64,000 nt of DNA from Sva-07 sp031426215 (GTDB taxonomy: Bacteria > Actinomycetota > Acidimicrobiia > Acidimicrobiales > Ilumatobacteraceae). Under the pieces are notes generated by a model, which did not search any database, had not been told where the DNA came from, and saw only the letters and a list, made by a program, of their open reading frames with translations. Positions 8,259 to 16,914 of this stretch are shown piece by piece (position 1 is the stretch's first letter; every line of letters begins with the position of its first letter). The translations under genes and the position numbers were made by a program. The DNA is taken from NCBI GenBank assembly GCA_031426215.1, contig JANPKU010000048.1:1-64000 (forward strand). The letters are read 5' to 3'.

Positions 8259-10151
8259 TCAGTCGAGGTTCTCGATGACGAACGGTTCGAGGTCGTCGGC
8301 GGGAACGAATCCGAGGATCCGACCGTGGAAGTAGAGATCGGACTCGAACCATCGAACGATCGAGTCGGCCGACCGGAAACCGTGCCCCTCCCCCTCGAAT
8401 ACCTGGTACGCCACCGGAAGACCCCGATCACGCAGAGCTTGAACGATCAACTCCGAGTGAGCCGGCGGCACCACGGTGTCGTCGCTTCCCTGGAGGACGA
8501 GCAACGGAGCCGACAACCGCTCCGGGAAGTTGATCGGTGAGCGCCGGGCGTACTCGTCGGCGGCCTCCGGCCACGGCCCGATCAGCCCGAAGGTGTACTG
8601 CGACTCGAACTTGTGGTCGTCGGTGATCAGCGCCGCCATGTCGGTGACACCGAACAAATTGGTGCCGGCGGCGAACACGTCGTGGTTCGCAAGGGCGAGC
8701 AACACCAGGGTGCCGCCGGAGCTTCCACCTTCGATCATCAGACGCTGCCCGTCGACATCGCCCCGCTCGGCGAGGAAGCGCGCTGCGGCAACTGCGTCGT
8801 CGACGTCGTACACACACCAGTTGCCGAGTAACTTTCGACGATACGTGCGGCCGTAACGAGTGCTGCCGCGGTAGTCGACGTCGATCACACCGACGCCCCG
8901 ACTGGTCCAGAATCGGTGTCCTCGACCAGGGACGAGTCGCCGCTGCGCAGATCCGGTCGGGCCGCCGTGCACGAACACCATCAACGGTGGACGTTCACCT
9001 TCGGGCAACTCGAAGTCCGGGTGTGCCGGTGCGTAGTACAAGCCGTGAGCGACGTCACCATGGCTCGTGGGGAACGTCACCAACTCGGGTTCGGGGAGGT
9101 ACGCGGGGTCAAGCCCGAGGTCGCGACCGGCCCGCAGGATCTCGACGGCGCCATCGGTGAGACGAACGACCTCGTCGCTCGTGCTGTACGAACTCGCGAC
9201 GAACGTGTATGCGTTGCCTGCTCGTCGAAGCGATCCGATCGAGGTGTAACGGTGCAGATCGACGTCGAGACTGAGCCGGTCGCCGTGCCGATCACCGAGC
9301 ACATGCGCGCCTTCGGCGTGACGTGCTCCACCGAACACCCAGTGCGGCTCGACGATCTCGAAGGGACCCGCTGCCTCTGCCGACAGCTCACCGCTGGCAA
9401 GGTCGACCCGATACGAGTTCCACCATTCATCACGATCGGTGACCACCACCAGCGTCCCATCGGACCACCACAGCGGCTCCTGGAGCGCCTCGTCACCATT
9501 GCCGACGAGCTTGTGCGAGTCGACCGCCGACGCCCCGTCGAGTTCGGCCACCCACAGTTCGGTCGCATCCCACGGCATGTTCGGATGCATCCACTGGATC
9601 CAGACGATCGAGCGACCGTCTGGCGACACCCGTGGCGCAGCGTAGAAGTCGGCGCCCGATGCGATCACCTCGACGCGCAACGATCCGTCGGTGGCCACCG
9701 CAACGATCTCGTTGACGGGCTCGCCGTCGCCGTGACGTTCGCGGACACAGACGTACCAGTCACCACCGGGTGTCGGACGTCCGTCGGCGTACCGCAGTGC
9801 ACGCGGTGCTGACGGCTCGGGGCTGAGCATCATCGGGTCGCCGCCGGGCTCGATCCGCCGCAGTCGCTGATCGGCGAACTCGGTGTAGTAGGCGATGCCG
9901 TCCTCTGCCCACCACGCACCACCGCCGTACTCGTGCACGCTGGTCCGCACGTTGGTCTCGGGCGCCGTGATGTCATGCGTCGACCCGTTGCGCCACCGCA
10001 CGATTGTGGACCGACCGGCGTTGTCAGGTCGCGATTCCGCCCACCAGACGTCGTCGCCGTCGGGAATCACCTCGCTGATCGACACCGACCCGGCCACCAA
10101 CGATCGCGCCGTGATCGGAGATGGCCAGGTTCCTGCGGGCAGCTGTGTCAC
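8259..10151 (-). CDS. S9-family prolyl oligopeptidase-like serine peptidase
   Basis: About 630 residues in two parts: an N-terminal beta-propeller-like region (repeats such as APRVSPDGRSIVWIQW and PLWWSDGTLVVV) and a C-terminal alpha/beta hydrolase domain. The catalytic Ser is in EGGSSGG (near 477), Asp in LLVLQGSDDTVV and His in FEGEGHGF. It is expected to hydrolyse small peptides or acyl-peptides, cytoplasmically since no signal peptide is seen. Start taken as GTG at 10151, just after the upstream kinase stop; a longer frame exists but would run into that gene. Confidence 0.85.
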   Translation of the reverse strand: MTQLPAGTWPSPITARSLVAGSVSISEVIPDGDDVWWAESRPDNAGRSTIVRWRNGSTHDITAPETNVRTSVHEYGGGAWWAEDGIAYYTEFADQRLRRIEPGGDPMMLSPEPSAPRALRYADGRPTPGGDWYVCVRERHGDGEPVNEIVAVATDGSLRVEVIASGADFYAAPRVSPDGRSIVWIQWMHPNMPWDATELWVAELDGASAVDSHKLVGNGDEALQEPLWWSDGTLVVVTDRDEWWNSYRVDLASGELSAEAAGPFEIVEPHWVFGGARHAEGAHVLGDRHGDRLSLDVDLHRYTSIGSLRRAGNAYTFVASSYSTSDEVVRLTDGAVEILRAGRDLGLDPAYLPEPELVTFPTSHGDVAHGLYYAPAHPDFELPEGERPPLMVFVHGGPTGSAQRRLVPGRGHRFWTSRGVGVIDVDYRGSTRYGRTYRRKLLGNWCVYDVDDAVAAARFLAERGDVDGQRLMIEGGSSGGTLVLLALANHDVFAAGTNLFGVTDMAALITDDHKFESQYTFGLIGPWPEAADEYARRSPINFPERLSAPLLVLQGSDDTVVPPAHSELIVQALRDRGLPVAYQVFEGEGHGFRSADSIVRWFESDLYFHGRILGFVPADDLEPFVIENLD

Positions 10152-10174
10152 CGCACCATGTTCGCGCGGCGCGA

Positions 10175-11212
10175 TCAGATCAGGCTGACCGAATCGAGGT
10201 CGAGGGCCTGGCGGAGGTGGCGCTGGGCCATCGCACCGAACATTGATTCGCTGCGGTCGTTGAGCGTGACGATCTGCGATGCCATTGCCGCAACGGTGAG
10301 TCCGGCGAACGCATCGCGACGGTACTGGTCCCACACCCAGGCCTCATCGAGCGTGATGTCGTACGCGTCGAGCGCCTCGAGATAGACCGACACGAGGTCA
10401 CGCTCGTGGCTGCGACGATCGGGCGGGAGCAGCCCGGCGCCGATGAAGTACGACAAATCGGTGATCGGGCTGCCGTGGGCGGGCGTCTGCCAGTCGACGA
10501 CAGCGATGGGCACGCCACCCGACGCTGTCTCGAAGAGCATGTTGTCGAGGCGGTAGTCACCGTGCGTGATCGTCCTGGGCCCAGTCCGGCCACCACGCCA
10601 CTGCGCGATCAGGTCGCCGAACCGCTCGGCAAGTTCGAACTCCTCGGCGCTGAGATGCGAGCGATAGGTCCCGGCGAAACCGGGAAAGAACATCTGCCAC
10701 ATCACCGCCAGGCCGCCGCCCGCGTCGTCTCCACCAGTGTCGTGTTCGATCCAGTCGACGTCATCGAGCGTGGCGTCGTTCCAGCGGGGACCGTGCAGTT
10801 TCGCCAGTTCACGAACGGCGACGCGTGCCTGCTCGACGCTGCACCCCACGAGCTGATCGCCCTGCGCAGCCGGCGCCATGTCTTCGAGCACGAGCACGAA
10901 CGCATTGGTCGCCGGCGTCCAGTCGCCGAAGAAGCAGGACGGCACCCGCATGTCGACCGTGGATGCCAGCTCGGTGTAGAAGCGCGTTTCGCGCTCGTAG
11001 TGGCGCAGCATGGCCGCCGTCGCCAGGCTCGTGTCGTCGGTGGCGGGCAGCTTCACCACGACCGAGCGCGGCAAGATCTCCTCGGCGTCGGGCATCGCGA
11101 CCCTCACGTTGACTCCGATGTGACCGTCACCGATGCGTTGCGAGGTGACCGGGCCGACATCGCCGCCGAGTAGCGACGACAGCCAGTCCGAAGTGACATC
11201 TTCTGCACGCAT
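10175..11212 (-). CDS. APH/EcKinase-like phosphotransferase
   Basis: A 345-residue protein of the aminoglycoside phosphotransferase / ecdysteroid-kinase-like clan. The catalytic loop is THGDYRLDN (HxDxxxxN), the metal-binding Asp lies in VVDWQTP, and a hinge-like VLVLEDM precedes. Actinobacteria carry many such paralogues, often associated with lipid or acyl-CoA metabolism rather than drug resistance, so the substrate is unknown. A TACCGT hexamer lies 8 nt before the ATG. The S9 peptidase gene follows 23 nt downstream. Confidence 0.82.
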   Translation of the reverse strand: MRAEDVTSDWLSSLLGGDVGPVTSQRIGDGHIGVNVRVAMPDAEEILPRSVVVKLPATDDTSLATAAMLRHYERETRFYTELASTVDMRVPSCFFGDWTPATNAFVLVLEDMAPAAQGDQLVGCSVEQARVAVRELAKLHGPRWNDATLDDVDWIEHDTGGDDAGGGLAVMWQMFFPGFAGTYRSHLSAEEFELAERFGDLIAQWRGGRTGPRTITHGDYRLDNMLFETASGGVPIAVVDWQTPAHGSPITDLSYFIGAGLLPPDRRSHERDLVSVYLEALDAYDITLDEAWVWDQYRRDAFAGLTVAAMASQIVTLNDRSESMFGAMAQRHLRQALDLDSVSLI

Positions 11213-11220
11213 GGCGCGGC

Positions 11221-11226
11221 ACGGTA
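11221..11226 (-). promoter_or_regulatory. Probable -10 box (TACCGT) of the phosphotransferase gene
   Basis: TANNNT hexamer 8 nt upstream of the ATG at 11212. A second TACCGT on the opposite strand (11242-11247) lies before SURF1, so the 45-nt gap holds back-to-back start signals. Confidence 0.45.
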
Positions 11227-11257
11227 GTGGTCGGCGACCGCTACCGTCGTGCCCGAG

Positions 11258-12097
11258 ATGTCCGGGTCGAACTTCTCCTTCCTACTGCGTCCGAAATGGA
11301 TCGCGTTCCACCTGCTGGTCGTCGTCGGTGTTGCCTTCATGATCTGGCTCGGGTTCTGGCAGTTGCGTCGGCTCGACGAGCGCCAAGCGTTCAACGCCAT
11401 CGTCGAAGCCCGTATCGATCTCCCACCACTTCCGCTCGACGAACTCCTGGCAACCGCTGACGACCCGGCGGATCTGGAATGGCGACAAGTCACGATGTCG
11501 GGCGTGTTCCAGCCGCAGCAGATCGTGTGGTTCAACCGTTCGCAGGACGGCCAGGCAGGCGACAACCTCCTCGCCGCGTTCGACGAAGCTTCAGCGGTCG
11601 TGATGGTCAACCGCGGTTTCGTGCTGCTCGGCACCGAGGCAAGCGCGCCGCCCAGCGGCCCGATCGACGTCCTCGGCCGTGTTCGCGTGCCGATCGCGCG
11701 CCAGGCCGGTGAACTCACCGATGCCGGCGAGGGGCCTGCGACCGAGGTGCGCCGGATCGATCTCGAACAACTCGACGCTCAGATCGACGGCGCCGTCGCC
11801 CCCTTCTACGTCGATCTGATCGGGAGTATCCCGAACGTGAGCGACACCGACCCCGTTCCCGTCCCCGCGCCGACCCTCGATGACGGCCCGCACCTGTCGT
11901 ACGCAGCCCAGTGGTTCATCTTCGCCACGGCCGTGCTGGTCGGCTGGTTCCTCGCGGTCCGTCGCTCGATCCGCATGCGCCGACACGATGCGCTCAGGGT
12001 CGCAGCAACCGAGCCAGCGCTACAGGATTCCGGCCCGCCAGACGGCGTCGCAGCTGCCAACTCGACGAGCGGAACAGGCGTGCCATCACCGCACTGA
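11258..12097 (+). CDS. SURF1-family cytochrome oxidase assembly protein
   Basis: About 279 residues (282 if the GTG at 11249 is used). An N-terminal membrane helix (WIAFHLLVVVGVAFMIWLGFWQLRRL) ends in the FWQ.RR element typical of SURF1; the middle contains VNRGFV and GRVR, and the second helix follows HLSYAAQWFIFA. The family helps assemble haem-copper cytochrome c oxidase, so an aa3-type oxidase is expected elsewhere. The ATG at 11258 fits the TACCGT hexamer better than the GTG. The last 104 bp overlap the convergent lycopene cyclase gene. Confidence 0.88.
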   Translation: MSGSNFSFLLRPKWIAFHLLVVVGVAFMIWLGFWQLRRLDERQAFNAIVEARIDLPPLPLDELLATADDPADLEWRQVTMSGVFQPQQIVWFNRSQDGQAGDNLLAAFDEASAVVMVNRGFVLLGTEASAPPSGPIDVLGRVRVPIARQAGELTDAGEGPATEVRRIDLEQLDAQIDGAVAPFYVDLIGSIPNVSDTDPVPVPAPTLDDGPHLSYAAQWFIFATAVLVGWFLAVRRSIRMRRHDALRVAATEPALQDSGPPDGVAAANSTSGTGVPSPH

Positions 12098-13292
12098 TCT
12101 GCCGCGGCGACGAGTCCACTCGCAGGTATGCGGTCCAGTCCTCGGCGGAGAGTTCGAAGAACGCGTCGAAGAACGACCGCACCTCGTCGTCATCGAGTTC
12201 CAGCAGCACCTCGAGGCCGTATTCGTGCAGCACCCGGGTTCGCCGCATCGCAGCCGGCCACACCGAGTCCGCGATCGAACCCACGTCGACGATGCCGAGC
12301 CCCGACGACGACAACGCGTCGCCGATCGCCGCCGCAACTCGAGGGGCTGCACGAATCGACGTAGCAACCGAAAAGCCGGTCGCTGCGTGTACGTACCCCG
12401 CTGCCGCACCGAACGCCAGGATCGGCTGCGCAGGATCGGGACGCGAACCACCGAGCGGAATCCGCACGTACTCGGTTCTCACGGCGTCGGCCAGCAAGTC
12501 GTCGGGATGACGGCCGAGGCGGGCTGCCAGTCGCGGGAGCAGTGCAATCGGCTCGATCGCCGGGCTGGAGGCCAGCACCGTCTCCTCGACGAGCCACCCA
12601 TCCGGCAACGGCAGCGAGTAGCAGAAGGTCGTGACCCCGTGCGGTCCGAGCGTCGAGGGTCCGCCATCCGGCCCGGTCACCTGCCGAAAGTCCATGAACG
12701 TCGGGCGGCCGAGCTCGCCCGCCGGCGGCTCCGCGAGCACCACACCCAGCGCGGTCTGCCACGCAGCGGGCTGGTCGGCGCCTCGACGGGCGAACCGGGC
12801 GGGCCACCCGGTGGCGTCGACGACGATGCGCGCTCGAACGGTCTCACCACCCTCGAGTTCGACCCGATGGCCCTCGACTCTGCCGACCGCTCCCGTTGCC
12901 ACCTCGGTGACGCGAGCGCAACGGTGCGCCACGTCATCTCGAAGCGCCAACCGGAGTGATGCGTTGTCCAAGGTGGCGTACGGCCGCCGAAGCACATGCT
13001 CTCGGGCACCGTAGGCCCATATCTCGGCGCTCGATTCGGCGATGACGGCGTCGGCATCGATCAACGCCGGCCACGACGGTTCGACGAGGTCATCGATCCA
13101 GCTGCTGTAGGTGGCAGACCAGGCGGCATCATCGCCGACCAACAGCACCTCCACGTCGGCGCGTCGGCATGCCAACGCCAAGGCACTTCCTGCAGGGCCA
13201 TCGCCGATGATGACGACATCGACGCTGCCGTGGTGGGATCGATCGACGCCGGGTCCGCCGTCACGACTGTCGTTCGGCGTCGAACCGCTCAC
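11994..13292 (-). CDS. Lycopene beta-cyclase family flavoprotein (CrtL-type)
   Basis: A 432-residue FAD-dependent cyclase-like protein. The dinucleotide-binding motif is VVIIGDGPAGSALALAC, followed by SSWIDDL (the plant/cyanobacterial cyclase WxDD pattern), a mid FDxR-like VDATGWPARF, and the late FGAAAGYVHAATGFSV that is characteristic of CrtL/LcyE enzymes. Expected role: ring closure of lycopene to cyclic carotenoids at the membrane. No other carotenoid gene is nearby. The GTG start overlaps the stop of the upstream hydrolase gene (GTGA), so it is the second gene of that operon. Its 3' end overlaps SURF1. Confidence 0.82.
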   Translation of the reverse strand: MSGSTPNDSRDGGPGVDRSHHGSVDVVIIGDGPAGSALALACRRADVEVLLVGDDAAWSATYSSWIDDLVEPSWPALIDADAVIAESSAEIWAYGAREHVLRRPYATLDNASLRLALRDDVAHRCARVTEVATGAVGRVEGHRVELEGGETVRARIVVDATGWPARFARRGADQPAAWQTALGVVLAEPPAGELGRPTFMDFRQVTGPDGGPSTLGPHGVTTFCYSLPLPDGWLVEETVLASSPAIEPIALLPRLAARLGRHPDDLLADAVRTEYVRIPLGGSRPDPAQPILAFGAAAGYVHAATGFSVATSIRAAPRVAAAIGDALSSSGLGIVDVGSIADSVWPAAMRRTRVLHEYGLEVLLELDDDEVRSFFDAFFELSAEDWTAYLRVDSSPRQISAVMARLFRSSSWQLRRRLAGRNPVALARLLRP

Positions 13293-14254
13293 TGCCGTTC
13301 GAGTTCGGCCATGCGTCGGAACTGCTCGACGACATCGGGCGTGACGTGGCCAGGATCGAGAGTGCGGTAGACGGTCTCGACGTTGACGGCGATCCGCCCG
13401 AACTCACCCAATCCTGAGAAACGCTCGTCGACGCCGAGGTCTCTCCCGATGTCACGGGCGGCGGCGAACGCGTCCATCCCCGCCGAATGGCGAGCCGTCG
13501 CCGCTTCGTCGACGTACGACAGATAGTCACGAACGGCAACGATCCCGGCGGTGTCGGTGAGCGGTCCGTGGCCTGGCACCACCGACTCGGGATCGAGATC
13601 GAGCATCAGATCGCACGCAGAGATCCAATTCGACAGCGGACCCGCCCACACGATCGGCGTGCCGCCGATGAACAAGATGTCGCCGGTGTAGACCGTTCGG
13701 GTATCGGGCACGTGCACGATCGTGTCGCCGGCGGTGTGCGCCGGACCCACCTCGAACAGTTCCACCTTGCGCCCGCCGACATCGAGATCGAGTCGCCCGT
13801 CGAACGTTCGCGTCGGCGGCACCAGGTCGATGCCATCGAAGTTGAACTCGCCGAAGAACGAGCGGAACAGCTCACCGACCTCACCCGGCGCCTGGTTCAG
13901 CGCCGCCAGCAGCGACGGTGGAACCTCGGACATCTCGTTTGCAGTGGCGGTGGATGCGACGATGTCGACGTCGGGGTGTCGACGAGTGACCTCGGCATTG
14001 CCGTAGCAGTGATCGCCATTGGCATGGGTGTTGACAACCGTGTCGACCGGCGCCGTTGCCGTCGCGACACTCATGGCATCGAGCATCGTCGCAGTAAGAT
14101 CGAGGTCGAAGAGCGTGTCGACCAGCAACGATCGACCATCGCCGACGATCAAGCCGGCGTTGCTCCACCCCCATCCGCCGTTGCGTTGCAAGTACGCGAA
14201 GCAGCCATCTCCCAGTTCCCGAAGTCCCTGGGTGCTGTCAGCGGTCGTGGCCAT
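13289..14254 (-). CDS. Metallo-beta-lactamase-fold hydrolase
   Basis: A 321-residue MBL-fold protein. The first metal motif is THANGDHCYG, i.e. HxNxDH, with Asn in place of the usual second His; GPAHTAGDT supplies the next His and PGHGPLTD the last. A C-terminal helical domain of about 80 residues follows. Such proteins hydrolyse thioesters, lactones or similar substrates; none is suggested by sequence. It is the first gene of a two-gene operon with the lycopene cyclase, which could hint at a shared lipid or pigment role, but this is weak. Confidence 0.82.
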   Translation of the reverse strand: MATTADSTQGLRELGDGCFAYLQRNGGWGWSNAGLIVGDGRSLLVDTLFDLDLTATMLDAMSVATATAPVDTVVNTHANGDHCYGNAEVTRRHPDVDIVASTATANEMSEVPPSLLAALNQAPGEVGELFRSFFGEFNFDGIDLVPPTRTFDGRLDLDVGGRKVELFEVGPAHTAGDTIVHVPDTRTVYTGDILFIGGTPIVWAGPLSNWISACDLMLDLDPESVVPGHGPLTDTAGIVAVRDYLSYVDEAATARHSAGMDAFAAARDIGRDLGVDERFSGLGEFGRIAVNVETVYRTLDPGHVTPDVVEQFRRMAELERQ

Positions 14255-14293
14255 CGCGTCATCTTGACACGACCGGCTCTTACGGTGCAGGCG

Positions 14294-15643
14294 TCAGCAG
14301 GTCGGGCCCGAGGCGCCGCGAATCCAGCGGGCGCTGAGCCGTTCGGCCAGCATCGTCGTCGGGAGGTGCGTGTTGACATCGGGGATCGACGGAAACACCG
14401 ACGCGTCGCACACCGACAGGCCCTCGTAGCCGAAGACGGCGCCATCGGTGTCCACCACTCGGCCCATCGCACAGCTGCTCGAGGCGTGTACGTAGTCGCC
14501 GACCGCACCTCGCACCCACTGTTCGATCGACCGGTCGTCACCGAGCGTGGACGCACTCGTGCCGACGGCGTCGATGTACACGTCGTCGACGACATCACGA
14601 AACGATGGGGCATCGAGCAGATCGAGTGCCAGTCGGACGCCGACAACGAGATCGGCCAGGTCTGCGGGGTCATCGAGCAACGCAAAATCCACCTCGGGGT
14701 CAACGGTCGGATCGTCGGACGCCAGGCGGACCGTTCCTGCGCTGCTCCGAGGTCGCATGAGCGCGGTCATCAGCAGTCCGAAACCCGGCACCACCGAGCC
14801 GAGATGATTCATCGGCAAGAACTGAAACGGGCCTCGTCGCAGCAGCGAGCCGATCACCAAGCCGCCGCCCTGGACTTCGCGTAAGCGCAGCGTCAACGGC
14901 GCCGACGGATGATCCTGCAACCCCGAGCCGACACCCGGCGTGTCGACGCCCGAACGCAGCAGGATCGCCGGTGAATGGATCGCACCAGCAGCGAGCACCA
15001 CGCGGTCGGCCGCAAGCGTCTCGCCGCCAGCCAGGCGCACCCCGACCGCCCGACGGCCGTCGAAGACCACACGATCGACGAGCGATCCGACACGCACGGC
15101 GAGGTTCTGGCGTTCCAGTGCAGGCCACAACGACACCTCTGCCGAGGTCACCCGTCGGCCATTGCGACGGGTGAGTCGCGCCAATTCGGCGTCCGGAGCT
15201 GCCGCCAGGAGCGCCCGGTCGACGACTCCCAGTTCAGATTGCTCGACCTCCTCGGCCGGAAGCTCGACGGCCTCCCACGTTTCGTCGATGTCGTGCCAGC
15301 CCCATGACCGGTACAGATCGGGATCGCCACGCAGGGCGACCATGGCGTTCACGGTCGACGATCCCCCGATACCTCGACCTCGCGTGTACGACCTCGGGAC
15401 CTCGCCGGTGGCCCGCGTGGCCACCAGCATCGGGAACGTTCGATCGGGCACCTCGAGCGCAGCCAGGAAATCGGGTCCTCCCAGCGGCCCGTCCAGATCG
15501 TCTTCCACCAGGTCAGGACCAGCCTCGACGAGGGTCACCGACCGACTCGAATCCTCCGAGAGTCGCCCCGCGAGCACACAGCCAGCCGAGCCTGCTCCCA
15601 CCACGACCCAATGGTCGTCACGTGTTCGATCGGAGCTCGCCAC
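14294..15643 (-). CDS. GMC-family FAD oxidoreductase (short type)
   Basis: A 449-residue GMC flavoenzyme. Visible motifs: VVVGAGSAGCVLAGRLSED, GRGIGGSSTVNAMVALRG, VVLAAGAIHSPAILLRSG, and the C-terminal HASSSCAMG and NTHLPTTMLAERL. It should oxidise an alcohol and pass electrons to a carrier or oxygen. It is shorter than typical GMC enzymes (about 530-580 residues), and its size and pattern recall the mycofactocin-associated MftG subgroup, but no mycofactocin genes are in the window. The GTG start lies 6 nt after a TACGAT hexamer, so a leaderless transcript is likely. Confidence 0.85.
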   Translation of the reverse strand: MASSDRTRDDHWVVVGAGSAGCVLAGRLSEDSSRSVTLVEAGPDLVEDDLDGPLGGPDFLAALEVPDRTFPMLVATRATGEVPRSYTRGRGIGGSSTVNAMVALRGDPDLYRSWGWHDIDETWEAVELPAEEVEQSELGVVDRALLAAAPDAELARLTRRNGRRVTSAEVSLWPALERQNLAVRVGSLVDRVVFDGRRAVGVRLAGGETLAADRVVLAAGAIHSPAILLRSGVDTPGVGSGLQDHPSAPLTLRLREVQGGGLVIGSLLRRGPFQFLPMNHLGSVVPGFGLLMTALMRPRSSAGTVRLASDDPTVDPEVDFALLDDPADLADLVVGVRLALDLLDAPSFRDVVDDVYIDAVGTSASTLGDDRSIEQWVRGAVGDYVHASSSCAMGRVVDTDGAVFGYEGLSVCDASVFPSIPDVNTHLPTTMLAERLSARWIRGASGPTC

Positions 15644-15649
15644 AATCGG

Positions 15650-15655
15650 ATCGTA
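15650..15655 (-). promoter_or_regulatory. Probable leaderless -10 box (TACGAT) of the GMC gene
   Basis: TANNNT hexamer 6 nt upstream of the GTG at 15643; no ribosome binding site is visible. Confidence 0.45.
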
Positions 15656-15704
15656 CGGCAGATCGTCTCAAGAATCCGGCTGACGTGCCGATAGCGATTC
15701 CAAC

Positions 15705-16856
15705 ATGGACGACACGATCGACATCCTCCCGGGACCGGTGGGTCTGCTCCCGCCGCCCTCGGTCGCGTCCGATCCGGGCCCGCGTCCGGGCCTGCTTCCG
15801 AGCCCGCTTCCGAGCCTGCTTCCGAATCCGACGCCGAGCCCGTGGCCAGGTCAGATCAGCCAGGCGTCGCCAATGCTGCCGATTCTGACGCCTCCGGTGG
15901 CGAGAGCGGCCACTCCACCCACCGCCAACGTGCTCGAGATGTTCTCGCCTCCCGTCCCTCAGACGGTCAGGAAGTCAGCCGGTCGAGGCGGCGCGCGACG
16001 TGCGATGAGCCGACTCCTCGTGGTCGCCGCCCTCGGCGGACTCGGCTACGCCGGGGTGACCTACGGACCCGATCTCGTCGACCGGATCCGCGGTGTCGAC
16101 GAGAGCGACGGGCCGGCAGCGCCGCTCGCCTATCCCGTGCCGACAGCGCCATCGGCCGTCGTGCGAACCGCCACGTTCACCGTCAGTCAGCCCGACCCAT
16201 TCGGCGGCACCGAGAACTACGAGGTGACGGCGGACTTCGAGTCTGGGGTCGCCAGAGTCCTGATTCCCCGCCCCGACTCTGCCGGCCTCGAGATCCTCAG
16301 CGTGTGGGACCAGGCGTTCATCCGACGCGTGGACGACGTCGTGTGGTACTCGCTTCCACGCGGTGAGTTCCCGGTCGACTTCACGATCGGGAGCCGTAGC
16401 CGTTGGGTCCGCATGCTCGACGAACTCGTGCCACCAGCGATCCGCTCGTTCGCCACCGTCGACGAAGCCACCGACTCGTTCGTCGACACCGTCGCGGCAC
16501 GACGACTCATCGTGTCGGTCGACGCCGATCGCCTGCTCGAGGCCCAGACCGCAGCCACCACCCCGACGACCGACGGCTCGGCGCCACCCTCGGCGCCGCT
16601 CCCTCCAGGCATCACCGTGCAACCTGCGGTCGATGCGACCGACACCGCCGACAGTGCCGACAGTGCCGACGGAGTCTCGATGGAGATCTGGATCGACGAC
16701 GCCGGAATCGTGCGCAAGTCCGTGATGCCGGCGCAACTCGGTGGCGAGACGATCACCGTCGGTTCGGTGTCTCCGGATCCCTTCGAGCCATCGTTCCCCA
16801 CTCCGGACACAGTGCAGCCGCTGACCGCTCGGGCGCTCTTCCGCCTCGGCATCTGA
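15705..16856 (+). CDS. Proline-rich membrane-anchored protein of unknown function
   Basis: A 383-residue protein. Residues 1-65 are Pro/Leu-rich with imperfect repeats (PGLLPSP, LPSLLPNP) encoded by short DNA repeats near 15775-15845. A basic stretch (RKSAGRGGARR) and a membrane segment (LLVVAALGGLGYAGVTYG) follow near residues 90-120. The remaining C-terminal part is probably extracytoplasmic, with an IEW-type beta pattern (SMEIWIDDAGIVRKSV) reminiscent of LppX/LprG-like folds, though I cannot assign it. A Thr/Asp/Ala-rich linker sits near residue 300. It immediately precedes purL. Confidence 0.6.
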   Translation: MDDTIDILPGPVGLLPPPSVASDPGPRPGLLPSPLPSLLPNPTPSPWPGQISQASPMLPILTPPVARAATPPTANVLEMFSPPVPQTVRKSAGRGGARRAMSRLLVVAALGGLGYAGVTYGPDLVDRIRGVDESDGPAAPLAYPVPTAPSAVVRTATFTVSQPDPFGGTENYEVTADFESGVARVLIPRPDSAGLEILSVWDQAFIRRVDDVVWYSLPRGEFPVDFTIGSRSRWVRMLDELVPPAIRSFATVDEATDSFVDTVAARRLIVSVDADRLLEAQTAATTPTTDGSAPPSAPLPPGITVQPAVDATDTADSADSADGVSMEIWIDDAGIVRKSVMPAQLGGETITVGSVSPDPFEPSFPTPDTVQPLTARALFRLGI

Positions 16857-16864
16857 TCGGACAT

Positions 16865-16874
16865 TTTGTACAAA
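16865..16874. promoter_or_regulatory. Perfect 10-bp palindrome upstream of purL (candidate operator)
   Basis: TTTGTACAAA sits in the 58-nt gap before purL, next to a second palindrome CCCCCGGGGG (16875-16884) and 28 nt before the putative -10 box. It could be a regulator site or part of the upstream gene's terminator; sequence alone does not decide. Confidence 0.3.
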
Positions 16875-16901
16875 CCCCCGGGGGTCGGCCGACGCGATCC
16901 G

Positions 16902-16907
16902 TAGGGT
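16902..16907 (+). promoter_or_regulatory. Probable leaderless -10 box (TAGGGT) of purL
   Basis: TANNNT hexamer 7 nt before the GTG start at 16915; no ribosome binding site is present. It would drive the purL-purQ-purC-purF run. Confidence 0.5.
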
Positions 16908-16914
16908 CGACTCA

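Noticed and set aside
15775..15845. Short repeats as a minisatellite or regulatory array
   Set aside because: They encode the Pro/Leu-rich N-terminal part of the protein at 15705 and are explained by that.
16857..16914. Purine riboswitch before purL
   Set aside because: The gap is 58 nt, with a probable leaderless start; too short for an aptamer and no family core.
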